DNA of 64,000 bases from assembly GCA_964492775.1 (NCBI GenBank), contig CAZBLH010000002.1:62001-126000 (forward strand). Direction: 5' to 3'. Position 1 is the stretch's first letter. Each line of letters starts with the position of its first letter. The stretch comes from WRDS01 sp964492775. Its GTDB lineage: Bacteria > Actinomycetota > Coriobacteriia > Anaerosomatales > PHET01. Positions 58,008-64,000 of the stretch are shown here, piece by piece. The position numbers were made by a program, and so were the translations under genes. The notes under the pieces are model-generated. The model saw only the letters and a list, made by a program, of their open reading frames with translations. It had not been told where the DNA came from and did no database searches.

Positions 58008-58883
58008 ATGACACGCGAGCGGGTCTGGACGGTCAAGGCAGCGCTCGACTGGTGTGTGATCTACCTCGCCGAGAAGGGCGATGACAACCCGCGCCTGTCG
58101 GCCGAGTGGCTGCTCTCTGCTGCTACGGCTCTCTCCCGAGTGGAGATCTACGCTTACCACGACCGGCCCCTCACGCCGGAGGAGCGCACGCTGCTCCGGG
58201 ATGCCGTGAGACGACGGGCGGCGGGGGAGCCGCTTCAGTACGTGACCGGGGAGGTCGCGTTCCGGCACCTGGTGGTCAAGATCCGCGAAGGTGTGCTCAT
58301 CCCGCGTCCTGAGACCGAGGTGCTTGTCGAGGTCGCGCTGCAGGAGATCTCGGAACGCACCGCACCTCTGGTCGCCGACGTCTGCACCGGCTCGGGGGTG
58401 ATTGCGCTCTCCGTGGCCCAAGAGCACGAGGGCGCTCGGGTGTGGGCCACCGATATATCTCCGGTTGCAGTCGAGGTGGCGGCCGAGAACACGGAGCGAC
58501 TCGCGTTCGGGGAGAACGTGAGCGTGATCGAGGGCGACCTTCTCGGCGGCTTGCCTGACGACCTGCGTGGGCGCCTCGATCTCGTGATCTCGAATCCACC
58601 CTACATCCCGACGGCCGCACTGGCGGATCTTCCTGCCGAGGTGTCCGGGTTCGAGCCGCGCCTCGCGCTCGACGGCGGTGAAGACGGTCTTGCGGTGTTC
58701 AGGCGACTTGCGGCTCAGGCCTCTGAGTGGCTCGCGCCCGATGGTGTGCTTTGTGTGGAGTTGGATGAATCAAGGGTACGCGCAGCAGGCGATGAGGCGT
58801 TACAGTGGTATGTAGAGGTAAGGGTGAAGAAGGACCTCGCGGGACGGGATCGCGTACTAGTGGCTGCGAGGCCCAGAGCATAG
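58008..58883 (+). CDS. prmC: Release factor glutamine methyltransferase PrmC (HemK)
   Basis: 291 residues with N-terminal helical domain (SAEWLLSAATALSRVEIYAYHDRPL), then IPRPETEVLVEVAL, SAM motif VADVCTGSGVIALSVA, and catalytic SNPPYIPTA (NPPY). These are classic HemK features. It lies 14 bases after prfA and methylates the GGQ Gln of the release factor. The C-terminal DGVLCVELDESR replaces the more common GG-xLxxE segment. Confidence 0.94.
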   Translation: MTRERVWTVKAALDWCVIYLAEKGDDNPRLSAEWLLSAATALSRVEIYAYHDRPLTPEERTLLRDAVRRRAAGEPLQYVTGEVAFRHLVVKIREGVLIPRPETEVLVEVALQEISERTAPLVADVCTGSGVIALSVAQEHEGARVWATDISPVAVEVAAENTERLAFGENVSVIEGDLLGGLPDDLRGRLDLVISNPPYIPTAALADLPAEVSGFEPRLALDGGEDGLAVFRRLAAQASEWLAPDGVLCVELDESRVRAAGDEALQWYVEVRVKKDLAGRDRVLVAARPRA

Positions 58884-58920
58884 AAGGAGCCAGCAGGACG
58901 AAGATTGGGAGGCGGTCGCA

Positions 58921-59565
58921 ATGTCCAAGACCTATCGAGTAGACCCGGAGAACCCCTCGGCAGAAGTGATGAATCTCGCCGCAAGCGTACTGCTTGACGG
59001 CGGGATCGTTGTTTTTCCGACCGAGACGGTTTACGGGATCGGTGCGCTAGCTGACTCAAAGTTCGGCCCGCACGAGATATTCGAGGTCAAGGATCGACCA
59101 CCACATCTGCCCATTCCGCTGCTTGTTGAGACCGAGGACGCGCTGGACACCTGGGGCGTAGACGTCCCCGAGTACGCTCACCGCATTGCCCACAAGTTCT
59201 GGCCCGGAGCCGTCACGATCGTCGTCAAGGCCTCCGAGCGCGTGCCGCGCGACTTCCGCGCCCCCGACGGTACGATCGGGCTTCGCTCTCCCGCACACGA
59301 GGTAGTCATGGAGCTTCTGCGCGCGACTGGCAGCCCGCTCTTCACGACCTCGGCGAACACGCACGGGTCGCCTGCGCCGGGCTCCTTCGATGAGGTGGAG
59401 GACCGCATCATCGTCGCCGCGGACCTGGCACTCGATGGCGGCGAAACGGAACACGGTCTGTCCTCCACCGTCGTCCTCGCTACTGGCCCCGAGCCCGTCG
59501 TGATTCGCGAAGGTGCCGTCAGGATCGACGAGATCATGGCTGCCGCTGCGGAGCCCGTCGACTGA
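58921..59565 (+). CDS. tsaC: L-threonylcarbamoyladenylate synthase (Sua5/YwlC/TsaC)
   Basis: 214 residues. VFPTETVYGIGALADS is the signature, followed by FEVKDRPPHLPIPLLV, FWPGAVTIVVKAS, IGLRSPAHEVVMELL and TSANTHGSPAPGSFDEVED. It makes TC-AMP for tRNA t6A37. It lacks the C-terminal Sua5 domain, so it is the short TsaC form. Being after prmC is a widespread order. Confidence 0.94.
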   Translation: MSKTYRVDPENPSAEVMNLAASVLLDGGIVVFPTETVYGIGALADSKFGPHEIFEVKDRPPHLPIPLLVETEDALDTWGVDVPEYAHRIAHKFWPGAVTIVVKASERVPRDFRAPDGTIGLRSPAHEVVMELLRATGSPLFTTSANTHGSPAPGSFDEVEDRIIVAADLALDGGETEHGLSSTVVLATGPEPVVIREGAVRIDEIMAAAAEPVD

Positions 59566-59577
59566 CAGGCCGTGCGG

Positions 59578-59583
59578 TACAAT
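59578..59583 (+). promoter_or_regulatory. Candidate -10 of rpiB
   Basis: TACAAT, 41 bp before the rpiB start; no clear -35. Confidence 0.3.
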
Positions 59584-59623
59584 CTCACAGCTTCCGGCAC
59601 GCTATCGGTGAGAAGGAGACTAT

Positions 59624-60058
59624 ATGCGAGTGGCGCTCGGTTCTGACCACGCCGGTTTCGAGCAGAAGGAACACCTGAGGGCATTCTTGGAGGGCCAGGG
59701 AATCGATGTAGATGACGTTGGCACCACCTCCGCCGAGGAGTCCGTCGACTACCCGGACTACGCCCAGGCGGTCGCGCATGCGGTCGCTGAGGGGCTCGCC
59801 GACTTTGGCGTGCTGGTGTGCGGCACAGGGCTCGGCATGGCGGTAGCGGCCAACAAGGTCGCTGGTGTTCGGGCTGTGCCGGTCACGACTCCGGACTTCG
59901 CCAAGCTCGCACGCGCACACAACGACGCCAACGTCGTCGCAGTTTCGGGCCGCTTCATCGACCCCGAGATCAACGAGCAGATCGTAAGCGCGTTCCTTTC
60001 CACAGAGTTCGAAGGCGGCAGGCATTCAAGGCGGGTTGAGAAGATCGATCGCCCGTGA
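59624..60058 (+). CDS. rpiB: Ribose-5-phosphate isomerase B
   Basis: 144 residues of the RpiB/LacAB fold. MRVALGSDHAGFEQKEHL, DVGTTSAEESVDYPDYA (with Tyr), GVLVCGTGLGMAVAANKVAGVRAVP (catalytic Cys) and the late His/Arg features are all typical. It interconverts ribulose-5-P and ribose-5-P. Together with transaldolase earlier it points to a pentose-phosphate shuffle. Confidence 0.95.
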   Translation: MRVALGSDHAGFEQKEHLRAFLEGQGIDVDDVGTTSAEESVDYPDYAQAVAHAVAEGLADFGVLVCGTGLGMAVAANKVAGVRAVPVTTPDFAKLARAHNDANVVAVSGRFIDPEINEQIVSAFLSTEFEGGRHSRRVEKIDRP

Positions 60059-60066
60059 TCTGCGAC

Positions 60067-60106
60067 GAGCATCGGCCTCTGATTCAAGGGGCCGATGCTC
60101 AGTTTC
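60067..60106 (+). terminator. Probable terminator between rpiB and glyA
   Basis: GAGCATCGGCC, 12-base loop, GGCCGATGCTC, followed by AGTTTC. Confidence 0.6.
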
Positions 60107-60148
60107 TCGGTACGTACTGATGGTTTCGACCGTAGAGGAGCACCACAC

Positions 60149-61396
60149 ATGGCATTGAGGTACATCCCGGCGCAGGACCCCGAAGTCGCAGCGGCTGTGG
60201 ACGCGGAGCTCGCACGCCAGCGCGGCACAATCGAGCTCATCGCTTCGGAGAACTTCGTCTCGCCTGCGGTACTCGAGGCAGCTGGAACGGTGCTCACAAA
60301 CAAGTACGCCGAGGGACTGCCTGGCAAGCGTTACTACGGAGGTTGCGAGAAGGTCGACATCGTCGAGAACCTCGCCAGGGACCGCGCCAAGGAGCTGTTC
60401 GGCGCCGACCACGCGAACGTGCAGCCGCACGCGGGGGCCCAGGCGAATCTTGCAGCCTACTTCGCCTTCTTGAAGCCCGGTGACACCGTGATGGGCATGA
60501 ATCTCGCGATGGGCGGCCACCTCACGCACGGTTCTCCGGTGAACTTCTCGGGCAAGTGGTTCAACGTCGTGCCTTACGGGCTCGACATGGAGACTGAGAC
60601 AATTGACTACGAGGGCATGGAGCAGCTCGCGCTCGAGCATCGTCCCAAGATGATCATCGCCGGCGCCTCGGCCTACCCGCGCGTGATCGATTTCGAGCGC
60701 TTCGCACACGTCGCGAAGAAGATCGACGCCATCTTCATGGTAGACATGGCGCATATCGCGGGTCTCGTAGCGACCGGCGCGCATCCGTCGCCGGTGCCCT
60801 GGGCGGACGTCGTGACCTCCACGACCCACAAGACGCTGCGGGGGCCGCGCTCTGGCATCATCCTCTGCAAGTCGGAGCATGCCGCCGCAATTGACAAAGC
60901 GGTCTTCCCGGGCCTGCAGGGCGGACCGCTCGAGCACATCATCGCCGCGAAGGCCGTTGCGTTCCGCGAAGCCATGCAGCCGGAGTTCACGACCTACATC
61001 GACCAGGTGGTCATCAACGCCAAGGCCATGGGGGCCGCGATGGTGGAGTGCGGATTGCGCCTGGTTTCCGGCGGCACCGACAACCACCTCATGCTTGTCG
61101 ACTTGCGACCCGCCGAGATCACCGGCAAGGACGCCGAACACCTTCTCGAAGAGGTCGGGTTCACCGTCAACAAGAACGCGATCCCCAACGACCCGGAGTC
61201 ACCGTTCGTCACGAGCGGCATCCGCGTGGGTTCCGCCGCGATGACGACGCGGGGCTTCTCGGAAGGCGAGGCGCACACGGTCGGTTGCCTGATGGCGAAC
61301 GCCATCTTCAAGCGTGATGACGCAGCTGCTCTCGCCGACATCAAGACCGAGGTCGACGCGCTCATCGCCAAGCACCCGCTCTATCCCGAGTTGTAG
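60149..61396 (+). CDS. glyA: Serine hydroxymethyltransferase
   Basis: 415 residues. IELIASENFVSPAVLEAAGTVLTNKYAEGLPGKRYYGGC marks the N-terminus, HLTHGSPVNFSGKWF the substrate loop, and TTHKTLRGPRSGIILC the PLP-Lys. ATG 60149 lies after GAGGAG; the longer reading from 60095 begins in the terminator region. It generates methylene-THF, used by thyX upstream. Confidence 0.97.
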   Translation: MALRYIPAQDPEVAAAVDAELARQRGTIELIASENFVSPAVLEAAGTVLTNKYAEGLPGKRYYGGCEKVDIVENLARDRAKELFGADHANVQPHAGAQANLAAYFAFLKPGDTVMGMNLAMGGHLTHGSPVNFSGKWFNVVPYGLDMETETIDYEGMEQLALEHRPKMIIAGASAYPRVIDFERFAHVAKKIDAIFMVDMAHIAGLVATGAHPSPVPWADVVTSTTHKTLRGPRSGIILCKSEHAAAIDKAVFPGLQGGPLEHIIAAKAVAFREAMQPEFTTYIDQVVINAKAMGAAMVECGLRLVSGGTDNHLMLVDLRPAEITGKDAEHLLEEVGFTVNKNAIPNDPESPFVTSGIRVGSAAMTTRGFSEGEAHTVGCLMANAIFKRDDAAALADIKTEVDALIAKHPLYPEL

Positions 61397-61414
61397 GAGG
61401 AGGACTTAGGCCGC

Positions 61415-62065
61415 ATGGGGGCAGACGCGCGCTTCGGCGAGCGAGTAGTGGTCGTCGACCACCCGCTCGTACAGCACAAACTATCGATCCTGCGCGATTC
61501 GCGCACCGGGACCAAGGAGTTCCGCGAGCTCGTGCGCGAGTTGGCGATGCTCGAGGCCTACGAGGCTACCCGCGGAATGGCGCTTGAGGAGACGAGGGTC
61601 ACCACGCCGGTCACCGACACGCCTGCCCGCCGACTCGCGGGCAAGAAGATTGTCGTGGTGCCGGTGCTTCGAGCCGGGCTCGGCATGGTCGAGGGCATCC
61701 TTGCGCTCGTGCCGAACGCCAAGGTGGGACACGTCGGCCTGTACCGGGATCCCGTGACACACATGCCCGTCGAGTACTACACCAAGCTCCCTGATGACAT
61801 CGATCTGAGGGATGTGCTCATCGTCGACCCGATGCTTGCGACAGGCGGCTCGGCGGTGGCGGCAATCCAGTACCTGCGCGCGCAGGGCGCGAAGCACATC
61901 CGGCTGTTGGTGCTGATTGCGGCGCCCGAGGGCATACAGGAGGTCCTCGATAACACCAGCGACGTCACGATCTACACCTGCGCGATCGACTCGCACCTCA
62001 ATGATCACGCCTACATCGTTCCTGGTCTCGGCGATGCCGGTGACCGGCTATACGGGACCGAGTGA
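61415..62065 (+). CDS. upp: Uracil phosphoribosyltransferase
   Basis: 216 residues. Opens with VVVVDHPLVQHKLSILRDSRTGTKEFREL, which is typical of Upp. The PRPP-binding motif is VLIVDPMLATGGSAVAAI, and VTIYTCAIDSHLNDHAYIVPGLGDAGDR ends it. GGAGGAGG precedes the start closely. It salvages uracil to UMP. dcd-like deaminase follows. Confidence 0.96.
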   Translation: MGADARFGERVVVVDHPLVQHKLSILRDSRTGTKEFRELVRELAMLEAYEATRGMALEETRVTTPVTDTPARRLAGKKIVVVPVLRAGLGMVEGILALVPNAKVGHVGLYRDPVTHMPVEYYTKLPDDIDLRDVLIVDPMLATGGSAVAAIQYLRAQGAKHIRLLVLIAAPEGIQEVLDNTSDVTIYTCAIDSHLNDHAYIVPGLGDAGDRLYGTE

Positions 62066-62075
62066 GGAGCTTGGC

Positions 62076-62540
62076 GTGACGCGACCGTCTTGGGACGAGT
62101 ACTTCATGTCGATCGCCGAGCAGGTCTCGGGCCGCTCGACGTGCATGCGCCGAAGGACCGGCGCCGTGCTCGTGAAGGGCAAACGCATCCTCGCGACCGG
62201 CTACAACGGCGTGCCGGCCGGCCTCGCCCACTGCGAGGCGGTCGGGTGTCTGCGCGAGCAGCGTGAGATACCGAGCGGCTCCCACCACGAGCTATGCCGG
62301 GGAATCCACGCCGAGCAGAACGCGGTGATCCAGGCGGCCCGCCACGGCATCGCCATTGACGGCTCCACGGTCTACTCGACGCACCAACCCTGCGTACTGT
62401 GCGCAAAGATCCTCCTGAACGCGGGTGTGGTCGACGTTGTCTTCCGCGAGGCCTATCCTGACCCGCTTTCCGAGGAGCTCTTCGCCGAGGCGGGCGTCGT
62501 CCCGCGTCGCATCACACCGTCGGGGGTTGCGATTCCGTGA
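62076..62540 (+). CDS. dCMP deaminase family protein
   Basis: 154 residues. The zinc site is His-Ala-Glu in CRGIHAEQNAV and Cys pair in PCVLCAK; preceding it TGYNGVPAGLAHC resembles ComEB/dCMP deaminase. GTG 62076 is chosen because GAGGAG is six bases upstream. The longer reading lies within upp. It would deaminate dCMP to dUMP, the substrate of ThyX. The GTG of the next gene overlaps its stop. Confidence 0.92.
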   Translation: MTRPSWDEYFMSIAEQVSGRSTCMRRRTGAVLVKGKRILATGYNGVPAGLAHCEAVGCLREQREIPSGSHHELCRGIHAEQNAVIQAARHGIAIDGSTVYSTHQPCVLCAKILLNAGVVDVVFREAYPDPLSEELFAEAGVVPRRITPSGVAIP

Positions 62541-63628
62541 GCCTGCGGCACTATGCGGCACTCATAGCTGTGGCGGCCGTCGTCGCGCTCGTCGCGACGC
62601 CGGTCGTTCGGCGTTTGTCGATGAGCCTCGGGCTGCTCGATGCGCCCAACGCCCGCAAGGTTCACGTGGCCCCAATCTCCCGGCTGGGCGGCGTCGCGAT
62701 CTATCTCGGCATCGTCGCCGCCATGACGATGCAGGTGGTGGGCGAGGCATACCTTGGTTGGGGCGGGTCGGTGCTGAACTCGCAGGAAGGCCTGAGCCTG
62801 GGGATCGTGTTTGCCGGCATCACGCTAGTCTTCGTCGTGGGGCTCATTGATGACGTGTTCGACATCCCACCGCTCGCCAAGCTCGCAGGGCAGGTCGTCG
62901 CTGCAGGTGTCGTCGCGGTCGGCGGGCTCTCAATCGAGTTCGTCGGTAACCCGTTTGGCGGGGGGCTTCTGCTGCTCGGGTTGCTATCGATTCCGGTCAC
63001 CGTCTTCTATCTCGTCGGCTTCGCAAACGTCATCAACCTGATCGATGGACTCGATGGTCTGGCCGCTGGAGTGAGCGTCATCGCGGCGTCGAGCCTGTTG
63101 GTGCTGGCTGCACAGGGCAATCGGCTCGACGCAGCGGCCCTGGCGGCAGCACTCATCGGCGCGTGCCTGGGATTTCTGAGGCACAACTTCCACCCCGCAT
63201 CGATATTCATGGGGGACTCGGGCGCGATGCTGCTCGGCTTCACGCTCGGAGTCGTGTCGCTTCTTGGCGTGATGAAGACGACCGCGGCCATCGCGCTCGC
63301 CGTCCCGCTATTGATTGTCGGCGTGCCGATCTTCGACACGGCCTCGGCGATCCTCCGGCGCCTGCGCCACAAGCGGCCGATACACGAGGCCGACGCCGGC
63401 CACATCCACCACCGGCTACTGGGCCGCGGCTTCGGGCACCGGCAGACGGTCCTGATCATCTACGTATGGTCCGGCGCGCTCGCGCTGGGGGCCTACGCGG
63501 TGAGGTATACGACCGGTCCGATCCGGCTGGGCGCCCTTCTTGCGCTGTTCGCGATCACGGCGGTGATGGCGTACTGGCTGGGGCTCTACGAGGTCGCTCA
63601 TGTGAGCGAGGGTGACGCGTCCAAGTAG
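62537..63628 (+). CDS. wecA: Undecaprenyl-phosphate GlcNAc-1-phosphate transferase-type (MraY/WecA family)
   Basis: A polytopic enzyme of 363 residues with about ten membrane helices. The conserved motifs are LIDDVFDIPPLAKLAGQ (double Asp), NVINLIDGLDGLAAGVS, FMGDSGAMLLGF and HIHHRLLGRGFGHRQTVL (the HxHH motif of WecA/TagO/TarO). It starts cell-wall polymer assembly by loading sugar-1-phosphate on undecaprenyl phosphate. GTG 62537 overlaps the previous stop. Confidence 0.93.
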   Translation: MSLRHYAALIAVAAVVALVATPVVRRLSMSLGLLDAPNARKVHVAPISRLGGVAIYLGIVAAMTMQVVGEAYLGWGGSVLNSQEGLSLGIVFAGITLVFVVGLIDDVFDIPPLAKLAGQVVAAGVVAVGGLSIEFVGNPFGGGLLLLGLLSIPVTVFYLVGFANVINLIDGLDGLAAGVSVIAASSLLVLAAQGNRLDAAALAAALIGACLGFLRHNFHPASIFMGDSGAMLLGFTLGVVSLLGVMKTTAAIALAVPLLIVGVPIFDTASAILRRLRHKRPIHEADAGHIHHRLLGRGFGHRQTVLIIYVWSGALALGAYAVRYTTGPIRLGALLALFAITAVMAYWLGLYEVAHVSEGDASK

Positions 63629-63706
63629 CCCGAGCTGAATCGGCGTTAACCACAGGCTCCAGGCACGCAATCGGGGTCTTGCTTTGGACTCGCGAGTCTT
63701 CGGCTC

Positions 63707-63735
63707 TTGCCCGCAGCCCGACCTTAACGTATTAT
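63707..63735 (+). promoter_or_regulatory. Candidate promoter of the rightmost gene
   Basis: TTGCCC (63707-63712), 17-bp spacer, TATTAT (63730-63735). It is one of the better -35/-10 pairs in the window. Confidence 0.6.
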
Positions 63736-63898
63736 GAGCCGGCTTCCGGAGGCCTCCCGGCTCAAGTGGCGTCCGCGATAGCAGAACCCCCGTGCGCGTT
63801 CGGTCTCTATGCGTGTGCGTTGGCGGGACCGAGTACGAAGATGGCGCACGGCATCAGGGTAGAAACCCCGTAGTCTCTTATAAGAAGGAGTCGAGCGA
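63736..63898 (+). promoter_or_regulatory. Long 5' leader with stem-loops
   Basis: About 155 nt lie between the predicted transcription start and the GTG at 63899. GAGCCGG (63736-63742) pairs with CCGGCTC (63757-63763). CGGTC/GACCG can pair near 63800-63836. TCTTATAAGA (63876-63885) is a palindrome abutting the AAGGAG. I recognise no known riboswitch. Confidence 0.35.
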
Positions 63899-64000
63899 GT
63901 GACCCCACTCGTGGGTAGCGTGTACGCAGTAACAGGGGACACCGTTGCTGCCGCTATCGTCGGCCTCGCACTGGGAGTCGGCATGTTCGCCGTTGTGCGC
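63899..64000 (+). CDS. N-terminus of an unidentified membrane protein (cut by window edge)
   Basis: GTG 63899 follows AAGGAG by eight bases and the frame stays open for 34 codons to the edge. The visible part (TPLVGSVYAVTGD, then AAAIVGLALGVGMFAVV) looks like the start of a membrane helix. The position after a WecA-type gene would fit an ATP synthase-linked or small membrane protein, but the sequence shown is too short to decide. Confidence 0.5.
   Translation, partial: MTPLVGSVYAVTGDTVAAAIVGLALGVGMFAVVR

Noticed and set aside
60095..60148. Longer glyA start
   Set aside because: It begins in the terminator hairpin of rpiB. GAGGAG favours the ATG at 60149.
63679..63873. A 64-aa plus-strand ORF before the right-edge gene
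   Set aside because: It overlaps the predicted promoter and has no RBS or recognisable content.
1..64000. CRISPR arrays, insertion sequences, prophage or integrase genes
   Set aside because: None seen by eye; no repeated direct units with spacers and no transposase or integrase motifs.

Overview
The window reads as a contiguous chromosomal segment of a high-GC, anaerobic or microaerophilic actinobacterium. The best guess is the class Coriobacteriia, in the OPB41/Anaerosomatales group. That rests on gene content and order (argS-lysA-hom-thrB, multiheme c-type cytochromes, menaquinone-type genes, an 11-subunit complex I, HypAB) and on frequent GTG/TTG starts with ATGA/GTGA stop-start overlaps. 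No 16S rRNA is present, so the placement is inference. Nearly everything is vertically inherited core content. I see no transposase, integrase, phage or CRISPR array.

Layout. 1-6.1 kb: an O-antigen-ligase-like membrane protein with TPRs (open at the left edge), an NHL-repeat protein, and two multiheme cytochromes with 7 and about 12 hemes. 6.2-10.2 kb: a B12-binding radical SAM protein, MenG and an amidohydrolase. 10.3-13.6 kb: a small membrane protein, a TPR protein, two STAS regulators and TatB/TatC. 13.6-18.7 kb: HypA, HypB, an HD protein, topoisomerase I and a nitrilase-like protein. 18.8-24.4 kb: malate dehydrogenase, two-subunit fumarase, Tmk, HolB, RicT and tRNA-Thr(CGT). 24.6-34.2 kb: nuoABCDHIJKLMN without nuoEFG. 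34.4-45 kb: HtrA, RlmH, an unusual thioredoxin reductase, a CreD-like protein, ArgS, LysA, Hom, ThrB and a TauE-type permease. 45-46.2 kb: small accessory genes. 46.2-46.6 kb: a gene-free stretch rich in potential stem-loops. 46.6-52.8 kb: a tightly packed operon sppA - metallophosphoesterase - cyclic 2,3-diphosphoglycerate synthetase - 2-phosphoglycerate kinase - transaldolase - rho. 52.9-64 kb: a GyrI-like protein, a GerMN/Gmad2 lipoprotein, rpmE with a probable autoregulatory leader, ThyX, YqhQ-like, PrfA, PrmC, Sua5/YwlC, RpiB, GlyA, Upp, dCMP deaminase, a WecA-type transferase, and the start of another membrane protein at the right edge.

How the genes fit together. The cytochromes, MenG and the NuoEFG-less complex I point to menaquinone-based anaerobic respiration, in which complex I probably takes electrons from something other than NADH. 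Mdh and the class I fumarase supply part of a TCA branch. TatBC and HypAB fit export and maturation of metalloenzymes such as a [NiFe] hydrogenase encoded elsewhere.

The most striking system is the two-enzyme route from 2-phosphoglycerate to cyclic 2,3-diphosphoglycerate, a solute best known from thermophilic methanogens. Here it lies in a translationally coupled bacterial operon beside a metallophosphoesterase that could turn the solute over.
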